Shown: positions 36,481 to 49,453, numbered from the stretch's first letter. The stretch is 64,000 nt of DNA from Enoplosus armatus (GCF_043641665.1 NC_092191.1:23151581-23215580), one strand, 5' to 3'. Program-made: numbers and translations. The notes: generated by a model from the letters alone, not told the origin.

Positions 36481-36900
36481 GACTTGGAAAGAAAGCGAGT
36501 CGGAGCCAGGCGGAGGATCAGGAAACCAGTAGCAGCCCAAAAGCCAGGCAGCCACGAGCACACAGAACCCAGGAGGGACAGAAGCAGAACTCGTGGTCAG
36601 GGACCACCAAAAGGCTGAGGTGATTACCGGGATTACGACGAGACGGTTCGGTCGGAGACAGACAGGCAGCTTCGGCAACGGAAAATCCGTTGAATCCGGG
36701 AATGAGTGCTGGAGAGTCTCGCATCAAGGGGAGCAAAGAACAATCTGGCAGTGAGCGAGCGAACCGGGGAGGCTTATATATGGCTGGCTTGATTGGCGAT
36801 CTGGAGGAGGTGAGTCAAACAGGTGAGCAGAGTTGGCTTGATGAGGTGGGTCGAGCGGAAAACTATTGAGAAGTAGGTAAGGGAAACGGCAGGCTGTGAC
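36480..36900. repeat. Probable LTR-retroelement or dispersed repeat relic
   Basis: CAGGCGGAGGATCAGGAAAC, AGCAGAACTCGTGGTCAGG and the GAGGTGAGTCAAACAGGTGA to GGCAGGCTGTGACA end resemble a purine-rich untranslated stretch seen next to LTR elements in fish. A similar style recurs at 43.4-43.7 kb. Low specificity. Confidence 0.3.
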
Positions 36901-36984
36901 AATTAGTGCGTGAGCATCACGTGCACACTATGATATATGATGGGAACTTTAATATGACCGTTCTAATGCTACTGGGTTTTTTTT

Positions 36985-37062
36985 GCTGGATTCGAACCCG
37001 GGTCACTGTGGTAAGGACTTGGCCTTCATATGGTTCTAGCAGGTGGGCTACTGGGGCACCCC
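36985..37062 (-). mobile_element. tRNA-derived SINE fragment
   Basis: On the minus strand GGGGTGCCCCAGTAGCCCAC leads after about 50 nt to CCCGGGTTCGAATCC, which contains a perfect tRNA B box (GGTTCGAATCC at 36998-36988). The A-box region is altered and no stable cloverleaf is expected, so this is a SINE head, not a tRNA gene. Confidence 0.68.
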
Positions 37063-37829
37063 ACTGTTTGGCATATTTAGAGCTTGGGTGGATGTAAGAG
37101 AAATGGAAGCTATCGTTGATCAAGGAATTTATGGCTAGTTCAAATGTCAACATGTGTGGGGAAATGACGCTGGTTGTGCAAACAATCCAAATTAGGTTAT
37201 TTGCAGGCCACAACATTTGAGTGAAATAAAAAAAACTGTATAATAAAATGAAGTATGTACACAAAGTAGGATTGTCTTGGGTTTTTACTTTCAAACAAAT
37301 ACTTGTTATTTTTGTCTGTAGTAGCAACTGATTGCCCAGTGAGGATCACAAACTGGAGTTTATCAACCTTTCTATTTCCATCTGTGAATACACTGGCAAG
37401 GCTTAAAAAGCACCAGCTTTTTCCACAGCCAGGCAGGCTGTTTTTTTTTTTTTTAATGAAACAAGTGCTGAACAGACCACAAAAAGAGCATCCCTCTGTC
37501 TCTTTTTCATTCATTTGCCTTTCAATTCATGTTCAGTCAAACCAAATGAGACGAACAGTTCAAGGACTCCCCGGAACACCAGGCACCTTCCAGAAAACGT
37601 CCAAGTGTGTTTTTCATCTTTTCCTCTGTCACCGCAATATCAAGCAGCTGTGGCTTTCTGAATATCGAAATTACAACCCCACTCCTTCCGCGCCGTGTTA
37701 TTATACAGTAGAACAGTCACAGGCCACACTTCTTCAAAGAGGCACACAAGCCCGCTTGGACTGTAATGAGGCCATGCTGAGGTCCCTCGCTTAGTGCTTG
37801 TTTTCATCTCTTTCTTTCTTCCTTTTTGT

Positions 37830-38000
37830 CTTTCTCAACAACTATTAGATGGATTGTCATGAAATTCTGCACAGTATTTTAATTACTTTGGTGATCTCCT
37901 GACTTTTGATTTATGTTTCCGGTTGAGAATGAAATATCTCCACAACTATTGGATGGATTACTACAGTGGTACAGATATTTGGGTTACCTACTGCCAGGGC
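37830..38000. repeat. Dispersed repeat, ACTATTGGATGGATT family
   Basis: CAACTATTAGATGGATTGTC and, about 100 bp on, CAACTATTGGATGGATTACT, separated by TTTGGTGATCTCCTGACTTT, are diagnostic words of the family also seen at 56.69-57.11 kb. Confidence 0.6.
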
Positions 38001-39732
38001 CGGATTAATCGGCTAGGGCATTCGGTGCTTGGGGCAAAAATGTGCTGTGTTGAGCCCAAACACACCCACGTTTGCAGAAATCAACCAGTATTTCTACACA
38101 GGAAAACTAACTCCACTATGTCACAAGTTTTGCTGCGTGGCAATTAAAATCACAAAGTAATTGTTACACAAACAGCCTGGGGCCTTTTGGGTTTATAAAC
38201 CGTACGCATGGATTTGTAAACCGAGAGCACAGCCTCATACATGGCTCTTTTTATTTCTCAGATCAACAACAGACACTCTTAACTGTCTCCAGCAACACAA
38301 AGTGAGGCAGATCAATGTAACACACATGGGCCTCAGCGATTCCGAGTCCTCACCCCAGGCCCAGAGGGTGGTTTGCGTGGTTTTCTCACTCTTCTATAAT
38401 TAGTCCCCCGCTCCACCCTTCATGTTATTTTCTTTTTGCATATTAAAAGTATTGCTGACATATCCTCGTCAAATAAATTACAGCCTCTCATTCAGCTCTG
38501 GTCAGGTCATTTAGCTCCTCTGTGAGCTGGACACTTGCTTTCAGCTCCAGATCCTGCAGATAGAGGAGGACATCGTAGCATTCTACCATACAATGTCCGA
38601 ATGGCGAAGTTGGGGTGGACCAAGGGATTTTGGGGTTGCTGAGTTGTTGTAGTTCCTGCAGTTTGCTGTTAGATGTTAGTCAAGAGTCAAAACTCCACGA
38701 AACTTAGTCCTTTAAGGTATGTCTACAAACATGTGGCCTTCTCTCTAAGCACTACCACATGCCTGGCAAAATAAACGTGCTTATTAGGTGCCTTTGGTGT
38801 TATCCTCATTCAGGCAACCCCCCGTCATTGTATCAGATCCACTTTGAGGTTGGTCAGGTTAATAATATGTAAGGGATGACAAATTAGAACCAGCTAGCCC
38901 GAGGCTTTACTGTAGAACGTGGGGAGTTGTTAAAGGCTCTTTAATGAAGAAAGAAAAACTAATTACACAGCTTGTTCTACCGAGTTGCTTACGATTTACT
39001 GCTAATTCCCACAGTATAATTTCGCCAAAGTACAGGATCCATGGCTCTTGCTTGGCTGATGGGTCCATCACTGATCATTACAAAGGCCGCTGTTACAGTT
39101 TGCCACTATTAGGCTTCCACTTTGGTAAGTATTGAATTTCTGCTGAGACATGTCCAATGACGATTCATGGACCTCTGTTCTGGACGAACCTCGGTTTTCT
39201 CAGTCAACTATTTTATTAACTCTCAGATTTCCATTCACGTAAACAAAACGCTCTCAGCCCAGCCTAGTGTCCCCTAGTGATTATGTTCACATTGGACAAT
39301 TCCATGATGGACAATGCCAATGGTCGATGCCAGTGCGGGGTGGATTGACACATAGTCCGTCCAGGCTTTCATGTGAGAGACTTACTGTACAGACATTAGA
39401 ATGGCACTGATCTTTTCATCTAACTCTCAGCAGGAAAGCAAACAAGCGTATTTCCCAACCAACCACCAACCACAGACTTTCATTGACCTTAACATTACTT
39501 CATTTACCGTGTGCAAATATTGGAGAAATCAAGGATGAAAAGTTGAATGTAACACAGGATTTTATGATATGATCCAATATCAACACCCTTGTGTGGAGAT
39601 AGGGTTGCTCAGTCAAGCTGATTGTTATTGTTGCATTGTTGTTTATGTAGGAGTATTAATCCTCTGTAATTTATTTGGCCTGCCTTGATTAGTGTCTCAT
39701 ATGCCAAGCATATCAAGATTCATGAAACAAAG

Positions 39733-39752
39733 GGTTAGGGTTAGGGTTAGGA
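39733..39752 (+). repeat. Short interstitial TTAGGG repeat
   Basis: About three perfect GGTTAGGGTTAGGGTTAGG units, too short for a telomere fusion scar; possibly insertion during break repair. Confidence 0.8.
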
Positions 39753-42700
39753 AATGACAACAACCCCGTCCACCTAACATTTATAGATGAGCGGGGAAGT
39801 TACTACAGATATTTCTGGACTCCCTGCAAATCAGAAATTGGATTTCTGAATAATCCTCAGCTGCATGGTTTAATTAGGCTAACCGCAACGGTGAGTGAGC
39901 TCATTGGATGCAGGTTTATTTTTGAAAACATGATGAGAAGTGCCGCTCCAGCACCAGGTCCCGCTCACTGGGATTTGCAACCACGTTTGTTCAGTCATGC
40001 CCGCGCGGTCAGACCCCAGTCAGCGGACCGATTTAGCAGCTGGGGTTTGGACTGCTCCGAACTTGGCCTGAACCAGCACAGCTAAGATGATTCAGATCTA
40101 ACCACACACTTGGTCTGCGGATGGTCGAGATGTCAGGCCTTGAAGCAAACTTAAGGCCAACTGCATGGGATGGCAAGTCATTTGTTGTTTATTCAGCAAG
40201 TATTCCTGACACCATCAGATATTTTTTTGTTCATAGGGTGACTTCATGTTGGATTATTGTCAAATGAGCCAGGTTTTGTTTTAAATGAGCAAAGCTTTAA
40301 CGTCCTACTGAAATCACAAGAGGTCACCCCTTTTTGTAGTGACAATTGGTGTCAACGTCATTTTTAAATCAGACGTCCCGGTCCCACTGGCCCATTTTGA
40401 CCATTAAAGTGGAGGAGAAATTGCATGACTTTGCAGCTCCAGGTAAAACTAAGGATACGGGTTCCAGCTGATGACCTGCTGGGGCCCATGGCCGAGTGCG
40501 GTGACTGTATAGTTGTGACAATCACGACCTCGCGGAAGTCCTGACGGCTCGTTTAAAAGGCACAAGAATGTTTAAAATGTTTCATAGCAATCCTTCCAAT
40601 ATTTGGTGAGATATTTCAGAGGCACGTTGCGAGTGTGGTTACAAATATAAAGACAAAAAAATATACATAATGCCAAGCACCCCTATTTCCTTTTGCTAAC
40701 TCAAAACTCTGCCTCTACATTTGAGTAAGGAAGTAACTTTATCAGCCCTCTAGCAGAGTCCACTGCTCTCATCTCAGCTTGGCCGTCACAAATGTGCAGC
40801 GACAGCCTGTTGAGGTGTCCTGGGAATGTGAGAGCAGCAAAACACTTTGCCGTCTTGAGATGAAGCCAGAAAGTGTTAAGCAGCAGCGCAGCCACGCCCT
40901 GCACCACTGCCCGCTGTACCAGCTGCCTGCTGACTGTGCCAGGGGAGCTGGGAGGGCAAATCCCTGACTGTGGTAGATAAATGAAACCAGGCAAAGCCCC
41001 TCATCTCCTCTGACTCTTTAAATATGCTGCTCAGTAGTCCATCGGTGATGACACGGATATCTCCTTGTGGAGTCAGATCTATTCTGTTATTCCTCCCTGT
41101 CGTCATCTCTCGAGTTCCCATACACCCAGAGGCTCAATCCTAGAAACTACATATCAGTGAAAGTTTAATCAAAGTGCATACAGAACATGCTTTTCATCCA
41201 ACACCATTAAAGGAAAGTTCAAAACTCCATTTTTTCCATTCTGAGAGACTAACTAAAAAAAATCGAATTTAACTGGAGGTGCAGAAACTACTTAGTCTAG
41301 ACTTTTTAAAACTGCTATCAACCAATTTTCTATACAAATAGATGTTGCTTTATTTTCCCAGAGAGTTTTGGTTGCAACATCATAGATGAACCAATAAGTA
41401 AAACCTGGAGGCTCTGGTGTCAGATCCATGGCCTTAACATTCAGCAGGATATTTATAGATATTTGGCAGGACAGTTTGACTTTAACAAAGAGACCTCGGG
41501 GTGGATTTTCTTTTTTCCAGCAGAGTTCCTGAGCTTTCTGGTTTGGATACTGATCCAGGACTTGCGGATTTATTGAGAGGCCGAAGACTTAATAGCAGTG
41601 AAACAAACTTGACCCGCACAGTTACTGTTTTGACTGGCTGTTAATGTTCATGGAGAGTCTATAAAGTGTGCATGAAAGCAATAGCTGGAAGAGACTTTAT
41701 ATTTGGAAATTGTAACTTTAACGGAGCTGCGCTCACTTTTCATTGATTCAACATTCGATACCAATTCAGACTCCTTTCTGTCTGAAGTCAAAACATCAGT
41801 AATAATAAGATACTTATAACCCTAACATGTATAAACCTAATGTGCAAATTTTCTACTTGAAACACGAAGTGCTTTGTTAAGTCCTCACCTCTCACATGGA
41901 CATTTACACCTCCAGACAAGTCAGAGTTTCCAATTCACCTAACCTGTAACCTTCATGGACTGTGGAGGGGGTCACTAGATCACTGCAAGGAACCAGTATA
42001 CAGTGTCAGCATCGGGGGGGGGGGGGTGAGATGGTTATTTGTAAGTAATTTCTTTTAAGTAGTAGGTATGCTGCATTGACTCAAATAGCAAACAATTTTA
42101 GTTTCTCATTCACTCACTTTAAGTTTTTAATGTCCATAAACATTACAAGAAATGTCAGTTTATAGTCCTTGATATTATTGGTAACCAATGCTTGAATCAA
42201 TGAAGCTTTACACAACTTGCAGCAGCGGCACAGTTTCCGTTTGACCACCCTGACAGTCCATGAGCCATCAGTAAAAGGAACCGCTTTTTGGCACCAGGAA
42301 CTATGGCAGAGGCAGTAAAGTTAAACACCGATTCTGCTGGTTGAAGTGCAGGTAAAGTTCATAAAAAAAAGGTTCCAGTGGCGGAAACAGGCAGACGGTT
42401 AAATTGAGTTGTACCTCTTGACTTCATGCTGCAGCTCAGGCTTTATACCCCCAAAACAGGTTGATCTCATGTTCAGAGACCCCTTTGTCTACTACAACTG
42501 GACTTGTATCTCCTACCATTTGCCTTGCAAGTTTGAGCCCACAAGTAGCATTCATTTTAATGTCTATTAAACTGTGGTTTAGATAACACACACACACCAA
42601 GCCTGCGAGTCTTAGAAAGAGGGGTAATTCCAAAAAAAGAGAAAACATAACTAGTCTGGTCGAGTTTTCGAGCATGGTAACTGATGTTCCACCAGCCATC

Positions 42701-42892
42701 AGTCAAGACCTGTGACGTTCGTGCAGGAAGCTGTCCCTTCGTGCTCCCAGCGGCGCGACTGCTGCCTCCCCTGTGCCCGTCCCTAGAATGTCCTGAAGAA
42801 GAAAGGACGAATTGCTTCCCCCTCCCTGCGCCTCCATATGCTGACATGGTTCATGTGTATTATTATAATAACTAAAACATCTCTCAAAACCA

Positions 42893-43320
42893 AGTTACAA
42901 AGTGCTTTACGATAAAACAAATACAAGTAAATAAAATCAAAACAAAGACATAGAACATGATAAAATAGTTGAATAATTACAAAAAAATACCATCAGTTAA
43001 GAATGAGAAGCCATGAGATACAATTGAATTTTAAGAAGAGATTTAAAAAGAGGACACAGACTGCCTAAGATCCCCAGGCAAGGAGTTCCACAGCTGATGG
43101 GCCCGGACAGCAAAGGCCTGGCCACCTTTAGCGATAAGCCGAGATTTTAGAGCAATTAGTAAGGCCTTGACAGAGGATCTCTGTTAAGATCTGGCCACGA
43201 CAAAAAAGGGAGACACACCATGGATACAGTTAAAGAATAGATTATTAAGCCAAATTAAAGTGCCAGATTGAAGTCCACAACATGGGATGTCGAAATCAGT
43301 AGAGTCAGTGGTGTGGTGTG
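42893..43320. repeat. Dispersed fish repeat
   Basis: TTACAAAGTGCTTTACGATA, CCAGGCAAGGAGTTCCACAG and GGACAGCAAAGGCCTGGCCA are words of a repeat common in fish genomes. No terminal repeats or coding frame were found. Confidence 0.55.
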
Positions 43321-44879
43321 GGGGGGGGGGGACACAAACAAAATATTACAATCAATTCTAAAATTCACAGATAACCAGTGAAGGGCAACCAGGGGGACAA
43401 AGACTTACAGAATAATGAGGCAGCAAGGGTCAAAACCAGAAAACACGGTCCAAAACACTGGTAAGGCGGTAAGGCACGAAGCAACATAACATAAAATGAA
43501 CTAGCAAGGAACAAAAGATGCGGGCCAGTATATGTAGTGAAGGGATGATTAGGAAATGAGGTGCAGGTGGGGAAGCTCAGATGACTGCAGGGCTGATGGG
43601 AAATGGGAACAGGTGTGTGGATGGGTGAAGCAGTCAGGTGATGAGGAAAAGGAGGGAAAGGCCAAGGACATTCGGTGGACAGCTAGAGGAAGGCATGTGT
43701 GAACATGGCCTAATTTCTACAATACCCAGCTAAACCATCCCAGATGAACTGACATCCTTGTGATTATTTCACCCTGATCATTTAGACAGCAGTCCGTATG
43801 TTTCGGCTGTAGTAGATACTCGACATATTTAGTAAAGATACACTTTTTATAACCATAATTACAACCCTAGAACTACGTATGTCGACTGATCTGCACGCTA
43901 TGCAACAAGTTCTTTGGCACCGTGATTGGAATTGTATTTTTCACATACATTGGTATATTCCCCCATAATTAGAAGCTGGCAGCATTAAACTGGGTGAAAA
44001 TTGCTTGTGTCTACTGAAACCACACCCATGTGACAGCTGAGGTCAAGAGCTTTCTATAACAGCTGGTCCTGATCCAGATGGGGATCATCTTCTTAATACA
44101 ATAAATAATTTAAGTGCTACCCCAAATGACTTCCTTCTAAAATAATAGCTGATGAATATGTAGAATAAACACATACATTTGAACAATTTCGTGGTGAAGT
44201 ATGGAACTGGCCCAAATCTCTAATACATAGTGTTCTTAACCCATGTACTGTACTGTGTCTAAGGGGTTCTTCTCTGTAAATTCCTCTTGAGGATTCTGTT
44301 GTGCTGAGGGTACAGTAAGCAGAACCTCCACATTGGATGACAGGGAGCACTCAGTCAGTCACTTAGAACTTTTGCTATATTGATCCAAAATCCAAAAGTA
44401 CACTGGGCCTGCTCAGCATTTTCATACTTGCCACAGAGCATGATGGGATGGTCACTGCTTAATTGCATCATGCAATACATCTGTATGGAATCTTCTGCAA
44501 TCGTGTTTCTCCACACATTCTTCCAGGTTGTATGTTCAAGTACAAAATGAATGAGGTATGTCACTAGAATTACCTCCTTGAAGGTCGAATGCCTCCGCCA
44601 ACCAGTCAAGACGCAGTTTACACCCATGCCTGTTCAGACTCATATAATACATGTATATATTTGGTGGTGCTTTTGTTTTCTCCCGGCTCGATGAACTGGA
44701 GGTGAAATTCACTCACTCACAGGATCACGATTACCAACACATTGTTTGCAGTCACGTGATTCCAATGACGCTCAAAATTCCCAACAAGGCAGGAAGTGAA
44801 AGGCAGTAATGGAGGAAAGCCCGCACTGTGCTGGTTATTGTTGACTCGTGTCGTCCCAGTCAACATGTGTGTGAAATCT

Positions 44880-45470
44880 GGAATCACCTGATTCAGTCTT
44901 AAATTATGTCTAAAAATCTATTTGAGGACACAATGACTATTGACCTTTGAGTCAAAGTTGTCACCTCTTCAGTGTCCGACCAACAAGTCTCCCCTGCTGT
45001 TCCTGACTTATGGTGTTGAATAATGGCCAAAAACGTTTTTCCAGGACATTATGATGTCACAGTGAAGTTGAGATTTAACCTTTTGGGTAAATGTCATCAC
45101 GTCATCATTGTATCCCATCCATCATCATTATCCATCATTGTATTAAACATCTGTGTGAAATTTTGTCATAATTACTGCATCAATTGTTGAGTTACGGCCA
45201 AAAACATGTTTGTCAAGGTCATTTTGTGGTGACAGTGACCTTCGACCTTTGAGTCAAAAGTGTCATCATTTCATGGTGTGACCAACTGTGAAAATATGGT
45301 CATCAATTCTTGGGTTTTGGCCAAAAACATGTTTTGTGAAGTCACAGTGACCTCGTCCTTGGACCTTTGACCACCAAATTCTCATCACTTCATTCTTGAG
45401 TCCAATTGGACGTTTGTGCCAAATTTGAAGAAATTCCCTGAAGACCTATGCTAATGCTCCACGCTAGACT
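44880..45470. repeat. Tandem or dispersed repeat with GTCACAGTGACC motifs
   Basis: Imperfect units of roughly 90-130 bp repeat the order GTTGAGTTACGGCCAAAAAC, ATGTTT, GTCACAGTGACC, GACCTTTGAGTC or GACCTTTGACC, with TCATCA/TTCAT spacers. Ends with GGACGTTTGTGCCAAATTTG. Several nuclear-receptor-like half sites result. Confidence 0.65.
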
Positions 45471-47530
45471 TGACATACAGCTGGTATAACTTAAGCTAGT
45501 GTTAGGTTATGCTGAACGTTAGCTAGAGTTTTTGGCTGGTGATGGTGAAACCATTGGTCAGGCTTTAAATCATTGCTCTAATATGTAAACCATGCAGGTA
45601 ATGGCGAAGAAAGGCATCAATTATAACATTTAAGCAAACCATGCAGCAGACTATTACTAGCCACATAACCTTTTTGTTTGACCGTAATGAGAGAATGCCT
45701 GTTCAAATTCTGTTTCCTGCACAGTTTATGGCTGATCTATTTCATTATACACACATTTTCTTTATATTTCAATACCAAACCAATGGAAAAACGGCATTTC
45801 TCAGACAAGAAACAGAAACATTTAGGAGCGGTGGCCCTAACACAACTCTGCAGTCTTGTTAATTAACCAGAGAATATATTTACTTTACTTTGACTTGAAG
45901 GAACCATTGTATTAGGCTATATAAATCACAGAAAGATAAGATACAGAATAGTAATAGAAACTAAAAATGTAAACATCAATTAAAACAAGAAATATATATC
46001 TATAAAGACATAAAAACAAGGATAAAATTAAATGTTGAATAAAAAAAAAAAACAATACCGTTTTTGTACTCCTACTTTAAATACATTAGTTTGAAAGTCT
46101 TGCTGAGTGTTGTGAAAAAAAATGGGAAATTTGCATCCATGTACAAGAATCCATAGATTACATTTCGTGACAATTTTATGAACTGCCGTGATACTGGGTT
46201 GGTTGCAGTGGACTGAATTATGAAAACTGAACCTCAAAAGGTGGTTTCAGCAATTGGATTTCAATCCATCTCTAAAGCCCCTTTCAGACATGCACTCCTT
46301 TACGTTAACCTGATTGGCAATTTAACATGTTGGTCTCTTGTCTGAGAAAGCACCCAGATGGATTGAGTGCTCAGCGTTAATGACGAAATGGGAGTGTTAC
46401 GGCTGTACATTCTTCCCTAAATCCCACGGCTTTGGTTGTGTTAAAGTTGTCTCACTGTGGTCGATTGGGTTGGTGGTGGAGTTTTTGTTCGTCCTATAGG
46501 GCCGCCAAAGGGCGGGATGTAACAAGGAGCATAAACTGCAAACACCAAACCAAGTTGCAACTACAGTCATCAGCACAGAAACATATAGTACATATAATTC
46601 TGACTGAATCGCAAAGCAGGTTAAATTAGTTTAGAAAGACAATTCTTAGTCATTTTTAAGTCAGCCTGCCCTGGAAGAAATGGGTCTGCCAGCCCAGCAG
46701 GAGGGACCAAGTGTCCTCCCTGCCTCCACCCTCACAGCATTTAGGTCAAGCTTAGTGGCCATGTTGAAAACATAATGACATTGAAGTTTTGTTGTGAAAA
46801 TCTTCGCTGCAGAGTGGTGACATTAGTTCTTAGCTGGCTTTGAAGTGACCTCCTCCCTTTGTGTCTTCAGGCTCCACAAGCTGCTGTTATGTCCAGCTGA
46901 TGACAAAAGCTGAAGATTCATTCAGAGCGACTTACAGTGAATCTAAGCTCACATCTAACCCTTAATTAACAAAACATCCAAGGAGTTCATTTACATTTTT
47001 TTTTACTCACCGGGCGCAGCGGACTCTTTCAGCCTTTCCATGCCAGTAAATACTTTAGCTTTGAAAACACAACGAGGTGAGCTGAGAAAACATGAAAACA
47101 CCTCTTATAATCGCTGCAGTTGAAGGGCTTATCAGTGGGCCCGAGGAACAGTTTAGCCTGGCAGGGACCAGGGAAATACCAGCCTAATGCTCCTGCCTCA
47201 CTTCCTCCATCAATGCCTTTTATAACTACACTGAACTTCCAGGATCAAACATATTGTGAAGTACGTCCACCTTTTGAGGTTCAGTTTTCAAAATGACTTT
47301 TCAGCCAGTGTTTTTGGTGTCTTAATAATGTCAGTTAAGGCTGTTGTTCAAGGGTCAGTTCACCTGAATTAGAAATAAAGGTTCAAGGTCAGGGTCTCTC
47401 GGCAGCGCTGAAAGTTTTACCGCTTTGATACTGAACCTGATTGATTCTGTGAATGGGTTCAGACATCATTTGTTTATAGCTGGATCTACAGCACAAGAAA
47501 AGTTGTGTGCGTCCCAAAGTAAAATGAAAA
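45470..47530. other. Intergenic stretch, nothing recognised
   Basis: AT-rich, scattered short frames, no motif, no strong repeat signature. Confidence 0.5.
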
Positions 47531-48850
47531 AGCTGTATGACCGTCGCAGTTCAGTCTAGGAGACCAGGTTCTCGCACTCATGCCTATTGTTGATTATCCA
47601 TTTCAGGCAAAGTACACAGGTCCATACACCGTCGCCGAGAAAATTTCAAATCTTGCTTTGACTTTTTTGAATTTTGTCAGATGAGGGAGATGGAGTACCA
47701 GAGCCTGACAATAGTCTGTTGTATGGGCGTAATTTGGACTAGTTGTTGTCAAAACATAACACACTGTCGGAGATGCTACGAAAGTATCCTTGTTTGTTAT
47801 CTGACATTCCTTCATGAATTTGGCGTGGGGTACGCCAAATTTATTAGCAATTTCGATCTGCTTAAAGGGTATTGGCAAGTTTCGTTATCCAAGCAGGTAC
47901 AAGAAATGTCTGCGTCTAACATGTTTATTCCTACAAGGTGATGCCATTTTGGTTAAAGAACCCTCCCACAACGTCACAGCGTTTGATGAATCGTCTAGTG
48001 TCTGGTGGTGTAAAGCGTTGTTCTGTTTACCTTGATGATTTGGTCATTTACAGTGATACTTGGCATCCTTAGCACATCCGCACACTGTTAAAATGTTTGG
48101 CTGAAGCTCAGCTCCAGTCCAGAAAAAAGTCACGGCACTAGCCGAATCCCCACAACCCACAACAAAAAAAGGTTTTTGGGTTTAGTACTAGTATGAGTTT
48201 TTGTAAAAACATCTCTACTGTTGTGTTTCCCCCTCACCGAAATGCTCAAGGCCAAGGCGAAATTTGCTTGGTCCTCTGACTGTCCACAAGCTTTTGAAAA
48301 TGTGAACTCTGTCTTATGCTCCTCTCCCGTTTTAGCTGTCCTAGATTCAATTCAATTCAATTCAATTCAATTGTATTCATATAGCGCCAAATCATAATAG
48401 AAGTTATCTTGGGGCACTTTTCATTGAGCAGGTCTAGACTGTAGTCTTTAAGATATTATTTACAGACACCCAACGGTTCCCACAATAAGCAAGCACTTTG
48501 CGACGGCAGCAAGGATGAACTCCCTTTTAAAAGGCAGAAACCACAAACAGAACAAACCAGGCTCTGGGTAGGCGGTCACCTGCCTCAACCCTCGGCCGAA
48601 ATGTTTGATAATTACCAGCGTAATTATACAGTTATTGAGAAGGAGGCTTTGTCACTCATTTGGGCTTTACAACATTTTGACGTATATGTTCACACAGGAC
48701 CACAGTCCTTTGACTATTTTTTTTTAATATCCAAACTAGAGGCTGATGCTTGATGTTTCTTCAGGCTTACCACCTTGATATTAGACTTGTTAAAAGAACA
48801 GGCAATGTTACTGCTGACGCTTTATCACACAGTCCTCTGCATTGACCTCT
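47530..48850 (+). mobile_element. Ty3/gypsy retrotransposon pol relic with integrase end before RT (Gmr1-like)
   Basis: From left to right the plus strand reads FSLGDQVLALMPIVDYPFQA followed by KYTGPYTVAEKIS (GPY/F module of a gypsy integrase, GPY at 47619-47627), then KFISNFDLLKGYWQVSLS and MPFWLKNPPTTSQRLMN (start of reverse transcriptase), YLDDLVIYSDTW (RT active site, YLDD at 48028-48039) and, after an insertion, IEKEALSLIWALQHFDVY-like text and RTGNVTADALSHS (RNase H end). Frameshifts and stops occur throughout. In ordinary Ty3/gypsy elements integrase follows RNase H; integrase upstream of RT is the published hallmark of Gmr1-like elements of fish and other deuterostomes. No gag or intact 5' LTR was recognised. 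Confidence 0.8.
48344..48600. repeat. Short repeat with (ATTCA)n head inserted in the gypsy relic
   Basis: Five ATTCA-type pentamers are followed by TGTATTCATATAGCGCCAAA, TCATAATAGAAGTTATCTTG, CACTTTGCGACGGCAGCAAG and CACCTGCCTCAACCCTCGG. The retroelement's coding text stops before it and resumes after it, so it inserted later. Confidence 0.65.
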
Positions 48851-49276
48851 GAGCCTAAAATATTGCCCTTTTGTACTTGTCGTATTCACCTGTTCTCGTT
48901 GTGCCTGTCTTCTTAATTTGGGGGCGGCATTGACTGTCTTCAGGCAAACAAAATGTTTTTGTCTATGACCAAAAGCTTAAATAGAGTGGGCAAATCCTGG
49001 CCTGTAAAAACTATTTGTAGGACATTTTTAGCTCAAGTCTATCTTAAGGCTATACCATTACCAGGAACTACTTAGTCATAATGCAGTTGGACCAAAGAAC
49101 TGCTCTGTCTGGTAGCTGAACAGCTTTGCAGTCGCATAAGCAATTAGGGTCATCATGCAAAGGATAATGAGAATTTGGCAGTGTAAGTTGACTGTACCAC
49201 CTACTTCTTGTTCCTACCTGTGTCTGATTCATGCCCCCATTTAAGAGGTAAATGTTAAAGCTTTCATGAACATGTT

Positions 49277-49453
49277 GTGTCAGAATTGGGTTATAGTGTT
49301 AAGATAAGGAGTAGTAAAATAGAAGCATGTCCCTAGACCAGCACAGATGTATCTGTGTGTTAATAAAAATTGGTCTGGGAACAGTTGCTATATAAAGTCC
49401 CAGTGCCAGCAGTGACCGCCAATTAAAGGCTTTGCTGGTGTTTCTTTGGCATA
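49277..49453 (+). mobile_element. Candidate LTR of the gypsy relic
   Basis: A block beginning TGTGTCAGAATTGGG contains TTAATAAAAATTGG and a TATATAAAG box and lies about 400 bp after the RNase H end. This fits a 3' LTR, but no second copy is visible to confirm it. Confidence 0.3.

Larger units (their letters stand above)
37100..42890. other. Intergenic stretch without a recognised gene
   Basis: Apart from the repeats listed and a T-rich tract near 37440, I see no exon-like sequence. Open frames are short and show no family motif. Confidence 0.5.

Noticed and set aside
36985..37062. A functional tRNA gene
   Set aside because: The B box is perfect but the A box and acceptor pairing are not, and the sequence fits a fish tRNA-derived SINE head.
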